DNA of 64,000 nucleotides, taken from assembly GCA_045837725.1 (NCBI GenBank), contig JBEWZL010000193.1, forward strand, positions 62,001 to 126,000. Reading direction: 5' to 3'. The notes beneath the pieces were generated by a model, which worked only from the letters and a program-made list of their open reading frames with translations, was not told where the DNA came from and ran no database searches. Source of the stretch: Vermamoeba vermiformis. Taxonomy: Eukaryota; Tubulinea; Echinamoebida. Positions 36,317 through 46,929 of the stretch are shown here, piece after piece; within the stretch, counting starts at the first letter, position 1; each line of letters begins with the position of its first letter. The position numbers and the translations under genes were made by a program.

Positions 36317-39061
36317 ATGATAGAAGATATTAATAGCGACGCTATTGAGGTCAATCTCGATAATTTGATCTTGCCAGCGCGTTTATACAGAATAGTCGAA
36401 AATGATCCCGCTGCAGAGAAGCGAAAGCAGGCATTTTTAGAACGATGGGGAGTATTTGATATTAATACGACCACTCCTCTTGGTGCTCAAAAGGCGAGCG
36501 GAGTCACAGATCCTGCTAAGGTACGTTGCGCTTCATTATTTTTCTTAGATCAGCCAAGAAATCCTTTAATATCGATTCTTTCGTATGTATGTTATTTATA
36601 ATAATTTATTTTATTATAATAGGACGAATGCACCGTTGAGTTATGCTCGTTTGAGGATCTGGCGGCAATTACGTTGCCAGCGTCGCTATTTCATTTACAA
36701 GACTTTTCTAGTATATTTTCTTCTGACGTATGGAACAATATTCTCGATGAAGAGGATAGAAAGAAATTAGAGGTAATTATTTTGAGTACGCATCTGTGTG
36801 TACTGACCATTTTCTTAGGGCTATTTGCCTAGAATCAACGATTATAGTAGCCAAGATATTATAAAAGATCTATTCGAGGGAAATTCGGTGCAGCAGTTCA
36901 ATATTGACCCTGTTAAGCAGTTTACCAAGAACTTAAGAGGTACGATGCGATCTAGGTCGAAATTGCCAACTAACGAATCTTTTAGGTGGAGTCTACAACG
37001 TAGAAGTATATGGATATAAGAAGTTTATTGAATCAATGCTGGATCAACTGCACGGACTGAAAATCAAGCGCGATCGACTAAATCTGCTTCAGAAGTCGCT
37101 CTCAAACAATACAACTACCGAATATATGACTGAGATCACGCACGACTTATATTACGAGCAATTGCATGACAAGCCAATTAAGAAGAAAGAGAGGTCCAGT
37201 GGCGCCATTCACAAGCTGATCGACGATCCAAAGAAATCTCGAAAGAGGAAAGAGCGCGAACAAACATCCTCAGACGATGAAAATGGCCGCGAGTCAAAAC
37301 GCCAGAAGCTCGTAAGTATTGCTTATTATCATCCTTCCTCCATCAAATTTCTCATCCGTTACGCGCAGACTGAATCCAAGAAAAAAGACACTAGTCGCAG
37401 TCAGATGAAGAGGTCTCATCCGCCACCACCTCCAATTAAGCCATTTTCATTCTTTTCATCGGTCTATGAGCTCTTTAATTTGAATAATAAGGAGGCGTCG
37501 ACGGATCTCGTACGTACCATCCACAACCAACCACTAAGCTTACCTTCAATAATAGGTCACTTCGTATATCGATGAGAACCCTAAAGTAGTCAGTTTAGTG
37601 CCTATTCAATACTCTACGAATGATTTTGTAGAAATGGCGCTAAAGTTCCTCGAGGATCCGCCAGACTTACGAGCATCGACTTCAGGCAAAACAGCGACCT
37701 TTGTAAGTATTGCTCCGATGTATTGGATTGAATACTATAATAATAATATACCATGTTTTAATATTATAAGCTAATTTAAGAATTAATCCTACTTACTGTA
37801 AGTAGCCGCTAACTCCGAAGGAATTTAGGAGTTCAAATTTCATCAATTGTAGCGGCTTACTTTAAAGCCATATAGCCTAATTAACATGCTTATTGTCCCT
37901 TATTAATACGCTTTCGTTATTTTCAGAATTCTTTTGTGGAATATGACGACGAATCGGGAACGTGGCGCTGGCTAGCTAATGACGAAGCGGTGCCGTACTT
38001 TGACCAGTTAGAACAAGTATTTTTCTTTGCCGTGACGAGAGGACAAGTTGACTACGCCAAAAATGAAGTCAGATTACAATTGCATTCGAAACAAACGGTA
38101 AGTAGTGCGATATCTATGAGGGCGCTTTAATCAAGCGTAATATCGAGCTTAATTAAATTAATTTCGGTCTCGTGTACCGCCGTAATGCTTTCTATATAAG
38201 GCAATTAAGCTATCGTTACCTTTGCAAGAATTTTCTGACGCAATCTTTTTGTTGCATAGCATACTATTTTGCCTGAAGATTTGAACGCGGAAGAATACCG
38301 CCGTCAAGAGCGTGAACGATACAAAAATCCCGATAAGCCCTTTACTTATCGTACACAGGTATTTGTTTCGGCTATTTACAGAACGTAAATTTACGGTCTA
38401 TATTTAGGGCAATGCGTACACTGTAGCACCGTTAAAAGAGACCGGAAAAGCACGCGAACACACGATATTAAAGTCAGACAGGCACGTGCAATATAGAATT
38501 CACTGAAAATTTTCCTCGACCTTAGATCCAGGAGATACTGCCGAGATTAACTTTCCTTTTTTAGACCGAGTCAGGTGACTATATTATCGTTGGTCCGTGA
38601 TTCTGCTGCACGGTTACCAGGCGGCTTAGGCACGAAACAAGACGTAGTAACATTGTTCCGCCAATCACAGTATCCTTTCAGACGCGAGAAAATTAACGCA
38701 ATGATTGAAGAATCTTGAATGTTACTGGAAGCCTAACCTTTTTTTGGAAGGTCATTTGATATATATTGCTCCTTAACATTGTTGCAGGTACCTGATCGAC
38801 AATGCTGCTGAAACTCAAATTCACTCGGCGGTCCGAGGTGCGCTGGATCGACTGCAAGCGGAAGCAGATCCACCTGTGCGATATGACGCTGACCTCAAGC
38901 TATGGCTCTACTTGCATCGGTCACGGTCAGAACAAGATTGGCGTAAGTGTTTAATTAATTGGTCGCGTATACTTACTTAATTTATTAACTTTTGTACCGA
39001 AGTTGACATTGTGGCTGGAAAATTCGGAACACCGGGCACAATTACGACGGTCATATCGTAG
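36317..39061 (+). CDS. NFRKB: NFRKB homologue, INO80 chromatin-remodelling subunit
   Basis: About eleven exons. ATG is at 36317 and the stop TAG at 39059-39061. The N-terminal DEUBAD-type region matches NFRKB (ITLPASLFHLQDFSSIFSSD, VWNNILDEEDRKKLEGYLP). A basic middle part (KKSRKRKEREQ, SKRQKL) is likely nuclear-localising. The C-terminal winged-helix region is very well conserved (PFTYRTQG, TGKAREHTILKSDRP, SQVTILSLVRDSAARLPGG, GTKQDVVTLFRQSQYL, VRGALDRLQAEADPPVRYD, KLWLYLHRSRSEQDW). In animals NFRKB links the INO80 complex to the deubiquitinase UCH37. Here it ends soon after the winged helix, so it lacks the long animal tail. Confidence 0.87.
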
Positions 39062-39266
39062 TACGAGGGAGGGAATGGTTAGTCAGTGAAACTAACGAGG
39101 AGCCGAAAAGTGTAAAGATTAGAGATTTATTTGACAGCATCCGTTACGCGCAAACTCAAAATGCAGGACACAACGATGGTTACAACAGTATTATAGTACA
39201 ACGGACCGATATGGTCCAAGGATATTCACAATGACGAGTATTTACATGGATTTGAAGAGCTGAATT

Positions 39267-40177
39267 CTAGCTGCTGCCGATCTGGTACTTTTTGGCCAAA
39301 AATTCTGCTTTCCAACGGAAGAGTTGTCGTTCGAGGGACTTCCAGCCATTGATCTTGGGCTTCTTATTGAAGTACGAGCTGAGCGCGCTTTGACTAATGC
39401 AATGTAATTAGAAAGTTGTATCCAAATTTGGTACAATAAAGCCCTTTTTGGAGGTCTAAAAGTTGTGTGCGGAAATTTGGCCCGAAGTCGTAATAATATT
39501 AGCCCATGATATATATCCTCATACCTTATACCAAGAGTCCTGGCCAAGCTCTTCTGTAGAATGTTATGTTCATGCAAGATCCGCGTTAGTTCTTCGTGCA
39601 GCACTTCATCCGGAAAAGGTTGCGGTTTCGTTATCGGTTTACGTTGCGCCAAGCGATTCTTTATCTCCTGTTTGGTGGCTTCGTCTAAAGTAGACACATA
39701 GGTTTCAGTTGCAGAAGATACGGGCATCAGTTTGAATTCTGTACCAGCGGCGGATGCGTGGTTAAATTGGCGGGTTAGAACCAAAACCAGATCATTTGGG
39801 TGAGTCTGAACTTCGTAAAAGTTCTTCGTGGGTATCAACACGTTCTTTTCGTCATATTCTTCAGCCTCGGCCTGAAATTCCTTTCGGACAATTTGGAGAT
39901 CTTGCGCGTCACCTTGTAAAGTCTGTGGCTCTGGCGTTACGGGCGCGGAGTCGCCTATACTGCTCGGAGATTCTTTGGAGGACATATAGTACGTGTCGTC
40001 TTGCTCCAATTCGTCTTGGGAAAGTTGATCCGATTGGTACGCGCAGGAGTCAGATGAGGCCATGAGAGAGTCGAAGGGAATTTGGCTCAAATAGATTAGC
40101 TCGGGCTCCATTGGGAACTCGTTCCACCACTCTTCATATCCGTTAGGCGCAGGATCGTATTGCGAATGAACTTCCAT
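39267..40177 (-). CDS. lambda-repressor/CUT/HNF1-like HTH protein
   Basis: Two exons: 39525-40177 and 39393-39267 (phase 2), giving 259 aa. The N-terminal half is acidic and Ser/Gln-rich (activation-domain-like). The middle region is globular (LVLVLTRQFNHASAAGTEFK). Across the splice junction the sequence reads HNILQKSLARTLGISQSALS then SYFNKKPKINGWKSLERQLF and RWKAEFLAKKYQ. This is a five-helix HTH of the CUT/HNF1-N/XRE kind: Q..LA..LGIS.S..S.YFN with a following amphipathic helix. Reading through the 131-nt intron also gives an open frame, but destroys this motif. It is probably a DNA-binding transcription regulator. It is divergent from the HIT gene. Confidence 0.68.
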
Positions 40178-40721
40178 TAAGTTGTTGTTGACACGATAAG
40201 TAGGACAAATTGATTGTTTGCAAAAGTAAATCTGTGGCTTTCTGTTCGCAAGTAAATATCAAATAACCGTTATTAATTGTACTGCCAAATAATCATGAAG
40301 AAATAGAAAGTTAGAAAACCAAAGGAAATTTCTTCTGTACAGATCGGAGTTCTTCCCAACAAGGAAGTGGGCCATCACGGTTCATTGTTCCGGCCAGTAG
40401 GTATACTACTCTATAATGTCTTCGAGGATTGGTGTCCTATCTCGGATGATAACGTGTGTTGCTTTTTGACGGTTGGATTTAGTTTTACCAAAAAAACCAC
40501 CCAACGAACAACACGCGAGGTGCCTTCTTAGACTATAATGTTCGTTAGTATAATAACAAGGTAAATGCGCTTGCGCGATATGGCGCCAAATTTACAACTT
40601 TTACAACGGGTTTGATCCGGTCGCCATAAAAAATTTGAAAAAATTCTAATAATAGTGTAATTATCGAGCATTCTTCGCTTACATTTTAAAGCACGCATTG
40701 ACGCTATTATTAAAATTATAG
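40178..40721. other. divergent intergenic region
   Basis: 544 bp that must include the promoter of the HTH gene (-) and the first exon and promoter of the zinc-ribbon HIT gene (+). ATG 40565 opens 15 codons but does not join the next exon in phase. I see no RNA gene. Confidence 0.45.
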
Positions 40722-42285
40722 AACGGCCTTGACTGCATCTCCTGTAGTGCGACGGAATCCTCGTTTCTACAGCTCCTTTTTTGAAAAGCGGTACAAAACT
40801 CTCGCTACAGATGACTCGATATCAAATATATACGAGCGACGCCGCATATTTGATTTAACATCTGAAGGTAAATCCAGATGCGCATCTCGATGACATCGGC
40901 TGACAGTTCTGTTAATCCACAGCGCGGTCGGAAAAATTCCTCGACCCAAAGAAATATCGCTTAGTGTGTCCTATTTGCGAGAAACCAAATATAATAACAT
41001 CTCACGGTAAGAAAATTCAATTTTTTGTGAACGGCAGTTAATTTTTTGTACCAGAATGCGGGTCTTGCAATTTTGATCTACATCCATCTGATGTGGTGGA
41101 GATGAGAGAAAATATTTTCAGAAATATAGCAGAAGGCCATGTAACAGAACATCGAGTTTACTTTCGCAATACGGATCTCGTAGTTTTGGGCGATAAATTT
41201 CCGGTACAATATTATTTACTAATATAGGTCGAAGGGCGTAGATCAAATTATCGACTCGATTTCACTATTTGGCAATATTTATCAATTTACTTACGACGTT
41301 TCGTTTGTAGATAGCGGATGTGCACTTGGATTGCATTCCAACAGCTCCTATTGAAGACATTACAGATTTGAATGCTACTCATGTTGATTCACTTCGAAAT
41401 ATGTACGAAAAGGGCCGTCAAGTTATTTGGCAACGGATTCAAGGGTCACATGTGCTAGCCCACAAGATTGATCGAATGGAACAAATTGATCCGCTGATCA
41501 TCGCTGGGTAATGCCGATAATTATAGCTTTTTTGAATAGTACAACTCGACTAATGACATTTTTGACAGCTTCAACTTGCCTGTATCCGGTAATACGGTGT
41601 TTTAAAATAGATCTCGAGCGGATTAATCTGCGGAAGATGTTGCGACGGTAAAATGATCTAATATTTTGTTTTATTAGTCTACCATCTACACTTACATATG
41701 ATAGTACCGCCTCTTCGGCATACGAATTCGTTTAAGGTAAGTCATTATTGCTACTCATCTATTTAGGGAATTTTTTAACGCCGTGGATTTCCGACGAAAA
41801 ATTAATCTAAATCGTCTACCGAAATTAATTACTATATAAGAGTCAATATACTATAATAGTATACAAGTATATTTTAGTTTAATTTAAATTATTCAAATGT
41901 GTACAAATTTGTACCGCATCAAAAATCCAATCTGACCAGATTAATTTCTAGTTCCCGCGGTGGCACCCTTACCTACGTGTTATTAACGACTTGACTAAAT
42001 ATGGTCGAGTTATTACTAACAAAGAACTTCGGGCTCGAGATGGAGACCACATCCAAATTGATCCGGATTACGACGCTGAAATACGAAAGAACGAACGCGC
42101 ATTAGAACTGATTTCTGGTCTTGCGTCAGATAAAAGGTAACAAAATTACAATAACAAACGCCTGATATTATTTTCGGTGAAAAAATGAACCTTGCCTTGT
42201 TGCCAAAAATTGAGTAATTCCGCTGAAGCTTCAGCGTAAAATTTATTGTAGCCGAATCAGTAGTCGTAGTATCTCGTTACGTTAG
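40722..42285 (+). CDS. zinc-ribbon HIT (histidine triad) protein, 5' exon missing
   Basis: The first certain exon is 40722-40868 (TALTASPVVRRNPRFYSS). A short zinc ribbon is assembled across an intron: CPICEKPNIITSH then ECGSCNFDLH. The HIT fold follows (HRVYFRNTDLVVLGDKFP, IADVHLDCIPTAPIEDITDL, NMYEKGRQVI, FNLPVS). The triad is HLHLHMIVPP, in the small exon about 41679-41736. Then come FPRWHPYLRVINDLTKYG and a short basic tail. HIT proteins hydrolyse or transfer nucleotides through the central His. With a zinc ribbon the nearest ideas are aprataxin/Hint-like or Ap4A-type enzymes. The stop TAG 42283-42285 overlaps the stop of the convergent expansin gene. Confidence 0.72.
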
Positions 42286-44055
42286 ATTAGATTAACAAGG
42301 TAAGTCAAAGACAAGGCGAGACTCAGCCACCGATTGAAAATTGAAGATCCGACTAACGCAGCAGTGCTTTTAATATTTGTTGATGGGACGTTAGACTCTG
42401 TAATATATAAGCTATTAGTAATCGCTTCATATGTCAAAATTACGGCTATTACTTGAAGGCGTTGATTGAGCTTGCGGAGCACCAGAACCAACGGGAGAAT
42501 TCGAGCCAGCTACAAACGTATTAATATTAGTTAACCAATACTATAATAGCATGATATATAGGATCGTATATTAATATATATATAGTCTCTAAAATTATTG
42601 AAGTATTGTTCGTACTCGGCGAAGTTATGACTTCAGGTGCAGTACTTGGCACGTTATTACTGAGCGGAGTAGTATTCACAGGCGAGTTATTATTAGTGGA
42701 ACTAGTAGTGGGTGGTGAGCTAGTACTAGGTGCCTTACTTGGAGTGTTATTGTTGCTAGTGGGGGTCTGTGAGGGGGATGGATTTGAGGGGCTGGGCGAT
42801 GGTGCGCCAGTAAACATTGGCTCAAAATTGACGCTTTGCTGACCGTCAACTACTTGAACTAACGATAATAATATTAATACGGTATAGTATTATCAGAGTA
42901 TTGCTTACTTGATCCAGTCGGAGTTGAAGTCAGCGTGATCTGGATGTTGTCGGTTACGGATGCACCATCCACTGAAGTCAATTTGATTTGAGGATTGGCT
43001 CCGAATGGTCCTCCAACAGCTTGACAAGCAAAGTAGCCATTTTGACGCTCGCATGAACTCCATCCGCCGTTTTGATAAACGGATGCCTTTTCGATCTCGT
43101 TAAATCTCGTTGCCGAAGCGAAGAATCGACTTACCGAAGTAATAGTACGCAAGTTATATAAAGGCAAGAACTTAAAGTAATAGTTTTGCCCTCCTTTCTC
43201 AATTTGATAACGAATTTTCTGGCTGCCGACTGGACAATCAACTGCTTTCCACGCTGAAAAGATGTCACGATTAGAAAATCAACGAAAAGCATTAAAAATA
43301 TGTATAATAGAACTAAGTATATGATAATCATAGATAAATAAAAGATTGCAAGCTTATCGAACGTTTTTGGGGCGGATTTGCCAAAAAAGTCATACCCAAA
43401 TACCAGTTGTTTTGCACTTGGGGTGTTCGATAAAAGTCCAATTGATCATCGGTGCATGTAGTGCATAAATTATTGATAAAGGCATAGAATGGAGGGTCAG
43501 GGAATGGTTTCAAAGTATTGTAGTCTCCGATCGCCGTTACGTTTGTGACTTGAATGCACATCCCGCACATTTCTCCGTTGTAATATTGGCCTTGCTATAT
43601 AACGTAATAAATAAGTCGTTGTTTATCTTAGTAGGACCGCGAGAGTAAAAATAACAAGCGGATCTAATTTTTTGATAGTTGTGAACGATTTAAATCAAGA
43701 AGATACTCGCATGAATTATATTAACTACATGTAAAAGACATTATAATCCAAATAATATGGTTGATTATGCACTTACATTAATTGCAGCAGTTAAAACAAC
43801 GCTCGGTTGGTATCCCGCGTAAATATTTTCGTTGTAACCGCAGCCACCGCCTTGAGCCCATGAATCATACCAACTAGTCTATTATAAGAACACAATTAGC
43901 TTAATTGTCGCCTGATTTATTTACGCGGATCTGAATCAAAATGATTTAGTTTTACTTACGTAACCTTTCGGGACACCGGTTTGGTAATAAGCCAATGTTT
44001 GTTGGCCATAAGCGGCGGATACTAATAATACAATAGACAATAATATTAGGTTCAT
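42282..44055 (-). CDS. expansin-like protein, probably GPI-anchored
   Basis: ATG at 44055 begins a signal peptide (MNLILLSIVLLVSAAYG). Exons then give a double-psi barrel domain: TSWYDSWAQGGGCGYNE, GEMCGMCIQVTN, CTTCTDDQLDFYRTP (the D of the HFD-like motif is kept), VDCPV. A second beta-sandwich domain follows (IRYQIEKGGQNYYFKFLPLY, GGWSSCERQNGYFACQAVGG). A long Ser/Thr/Pro/Asn linker is in exon about 42605-42842. The last exon ends STNIKSTAALVG then hydrophobic WLSLALSLTYLVNLI, a good GPI-attachment signal, stop TTA-complement at 42282-42284. Expansins loosen cellulose networks without hydrolysis. Amoebozoans that build cellulosic stalks or cysts carry them. Exon joins within the linker are approximate. 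Confidence 0.78.
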
Positions 44056-44396
44056 TGTTGTCTTGTTGATAAAAATTAAGTAAAAAATACGTGTGTACTG
44101 CTTTGTACACTAAAAAAATCACGTGCTGCAAGATCAATTATATTAGCTATTTTTGGCTATTGAGTGAGTTAGGATTAGTTAGAATTAACGAGTAAAAAAA
44201 TGGAAGGGTTATAAAGAATAGTTTTCGGTTTATGAGATCCGGTCGGATGCTGGCTGTCAAAACATTATAAAGGATATTCTTATCGACACTATGGTACATG
44301 TTTATTATTTCCGCTGCATCCAAATCGCTTTGTTATTTTACAGTTGGTTGTGGATCATATTTTTTTTCAACGACAGATCTTGCACTTGGATCTACT

Positions 44397-45390
44397 TCAA
44401 TGCCGCCAATCGTCTTTATAGCCGCTAAATGAGCCACTAGTGCGTTGTTTTTTCCTCTTATCTTTGTTACTATCTTTATATCGTCCATAATTATCACCGC
44501 CGTAACTTTCTCGTTTTCTTTTTGTGCCTCGATCCCGATCGCGATCTCGATCGTAATCTCGTCTTGGCGGCGGACCTCGTCTATTACTATTACTATAGTT
44601 ACTGCCACCACCATTATTATGTTCATTGTGAAATCGATAAATGCTGTCAGCGACAGATCCACCGGTGCTTTTTCTTCGCTGGATCCGGTCTTTCAAAACT
44701 TGTCCAAAATTGTTGCCGTACTTCATCGACTCTTGATTGATACTTTCCATATTAGGCATGTCACAGTGCTGTCAAATAAAAGTGTGACAGTTAGTGACAC
44801 CTCGATCTAGTTCAAATTATTATAAGACTTACTCGTGCTTCATGCGCGTCACTGCCGCAATTGTAACATGACATTTTGAACGATTTTCTTCGTGAAACTG
44901 CAAATTTCGTGGTACATGACTAAATTTGGAAATAATTTGTTAGATCTGTTCGTGATAATTAACATCATCGGACTTACCTCCGGCGTGTGCCCAGATCGTC
45001 CACATTTGTAACAAATATCTTTCGAGCTGCGTTCTCTGCAGTCACGTGACAAGTGCCCTGGTAGATTGCAGCGGTGACACAGCCGTTCGGGACACGCTGC
45101 TGACATGTGGCCGAACAGTCCGCACAAGAAACACGGCCGATCTTTCTACATAACGATAGTATATTAATAATTATATTATAGTTTATTAATATGAATTGTT
45201 AATGTTGAGATCTGGGCAAGAAAATTTTCGATCGAGATCCAGATCGGTTCGAAAAATGAATTATGGCCGAATTATAATATAAAGACTTACTTTTTCTTCT
45301 AGGCATTGATAAGACATATGACCCATCTTCTTGCAGTTATAGCATTTAACGCTGGATGTGGCCGAACTGTTCTCGTCAATGTAATAGCGC
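44397..45390 (-). CDS. CCHC zinc-knuckle protein (Air/ZCCHC-like), 5' end unresolved
   Basis: Five CCHC knuckles across five exons: CYNCKKMGHMSYQC, CFLCGLFGHMSAAC, CHRCNLPGHLSRDC, CYKCGRSGHTPESC (completed across an intron) and CYNCGSDAHEARHC (also split by an intron). A basic Arg/Asp-rich tail follows (RRDYDRDRDRDRGTKRKRES) with Lys repeats, ending DDWRH at stop 44397-44399. This is the plan of Air1/2-ZCCHC7 (TRAMP, nuclear RNA surveillance) and related RNA-binding proteins. The first exon found starts at 45390 and has no ATG. Its upstream exon would lie at or beyond the foldback element that begins 22 bp away, so the gene may be disrupted or its start displaced. Confidence 0.72.
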
Positions 45391-45411
45391 TAGAAAATTA
45401 AAATAATTATT

Positions 45412-46513
45412 ATTGTTAACCGGGCTCAAATCCCCCCGTAAACTGTTTTATAAAACTGTTCAAATTAAATTAAAGTTTTAATTTTATTCAAATGTTTAAT
45501 TTGCGAAGCGATTTAGAACTTCGATTTCTACATTTTATTGAAAGAATTTGTAAATTTAAAATGTTAATAATAATTAAACATTTTAATTAATTGATACCAG
45601 CGGTGCTCGCGGTCACGTTCGGCACGTGGCTTCAGTGAATAAGACACTAGTATTTAGTGAACGTAATTTTATTTAGCGTTGCAATTACAATGCACAGTAC
45701 GACAGTTCAAGGCGGCTGGTTGCTCTGCTTGCTCGTGTGTCATTAGCGATAAACTTACCCAAGTGCAGTGCGTCGTGTGGCTACGTGGCTTGTGCTGACT
45801 TTGACAATGAAAAACATGACTTGCGGTGACAACGAATCAAAGCTCGCTAACGATTGGTCATTCTAGTTTTCGGACAAGAATTTCCTATGAATTTGGCCAT
45901 TTTGACCATATTTGGAAGGAGCTTGACGTCACCGCAGAATCTTTTCCGTTCATTTTTCAAAGTTTAATCACGAAGTAAGCCACAAAACCACACGATACAC
46001 GGCGCCTTGGGTAAGTGAACCTACCACCGCTACTGACACTCACAAGTGCACAACAGCTGTCCCGCTGATCGTACTGTATATTTGTATTGCAACGTTAAAT
46101 AAATATTATATACTTCCCTAAATACGTGTGATATTACTATTGCTAACGGGCGAGGGCAATGCATCGCACCGCCAGTATTGATTAATTAAAATGTTTAATT
46201 ATTATTAAAATTTTTAATTTATCGAATTCTTTCAACAAAATAAATTAAAAAGTTCTAAATCGCTTCGGAAATTAAACAATTGCATAAAATCAAAACTTAA
46301 ATTTAATTTGAACAGTTTTATAAAACGGTTTACGGGGGGATTTGAGCCCGGTTAACAATAACATTTTAAATTTACAAATTCTTTCAATAAAATGTAGAAA
46401 TCGAAGTTCTAAATCGCTTCGCAAATTAAACATTTGAATAAAATTAAAACTTTAATTTAATTTGAACAGTTTTATAAAACAGTTTACGGGGGGATTTGAG
46501 CCCGGTTAACAAT
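45412..46513. mobile_element. foldback (long inverted-repeat) element
   Basis: The ends are exact inverses: ATTGTTAACCGGGCTCAAAT at 45412 and its complement ending at 46513. The inverted arms extend inward imperfectly for some 370-380 bp: terminal AT-rich unit, then AGCGGTG/CACCGCC, TTGCAACG.TAAATAAA and CACTTGGGTAAGT-like blocks. About 200 bp of unique spacer lies near 45790-45990. The right arm carries the terminal unit twice in tandem. There is no open frame for a transposase, so the element would be non-autonomous. I could not recognise a target-site duplication (flanks TTATT / ATTTT). It sits between the zinc-knuckle gene and a truncated rpiA copy. Confidence 0.72.
46185..46513. repeat. 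tandem terminal unit of the foldback element
   Basis: Two consecutive copies of one roughly 155-bp unit, about 46200-46359 and 46360-46513. Each ends in the same block, GTTTACGGGGGGATTTGAGC followed by CCGGTTAACAAT. The left arm has one inverted copy (45412-45570). The copies differ at scattered bases; the outer one is closer to the left arm. Confidence 0.7.
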
Positions 46514-46514
46514 A

Positions 46515-46880
46515 TTTTTTTGTTTCTTCTGGAAAGTTCCAAAATTCTCCCGCCTGCCGTTCTTTAGATTGTATTGTTTAACGATTAATATTGCAGTATT
46601 TACAACACTAGCACTGTATATCTTTATATTTCTATTGTATAAAATACCACATCATGAGCGCATTGGATCCTGTCGAAGAAGCGATAAAGAAGGCCGCTTA
46701 TACCGTCGTAGATAAATATATCAAGAGCGGGATGGTAATATATATTATTAGCAATTTATTACGTATGATTATAGGCCTCGAGTCTATGTTCAAACAAAAT
46801 TACGTTTGATAATTTTTCAGATCAAGCCTAAAATGCAATTAATTAGCTACGAGGCCTAATTATGACTTATAAATTATCAA
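46515..46880 (+). pseudogene. truncated rpiA copy (promoter and exon 1 fused to 3' flank)
   Basis: 46517-46734 repeats the promoter and first exon of the intact rpiA gene (ATG 46654; [20 protein letters not shown], one Lys-to-Ile change). The start of intron 1 follows up to TTTTTCAGATCAA. It then jumps directly to a sequence matching the rpiA 3' flank (ATGCAATTAATTAGCTA, compare 49745). Exons 2-7 are absent. This is a tandem duplicate with an internal deletion; it cannot make isomerase. Confidence 0.8.
46527..46539. promoter_or_regulatory. heat-shock element, copy 1
   Basis: TTCTGGAAAGTTC is a perfect nTTCnnGAAnnTTCn array, in the duplicated promoter block of the truncated rpiA copy. Confidence 0.6.
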
Positions 46881-46929
46881 ATAAATAATGGTAAACAACT
46901 TCTAAACAATAGCGAACGCACGTAGAAAC

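Noticed and set aside
39242-39266. Longer 311-codon reading of the HTH gene ending at 39242
   Set aside because: It reads through a 131-nt intron with good splice sites and loses the HTH motif; the spliced frame restores it and ends at 39267.
40430-40480. Box-C-like GGATGATAACG in the spacer before the HIT gene, as a C/D snoRNA
   Set aside because: The C box is imperfect, and no D box with terminal stem could be found at a suitable distance.
42606-42842. Plus-strand hydrophobic Leu/Val/Gly ORF, membrane-protein-like
   Set aside because: Reverse complement of the Ser/Thr/Pro/Asn linker of the expansin gene, which has signal peptide, domains and introns on the other strand.
45762-45830. Possible upstream exon of the zinc-knuckle gene inside the foldback element
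   Set aside because: A GTAAGT donor exists, but the frame from the nearest ATG ends in the wrong phase, and the same block recurs inverted in the other arm.
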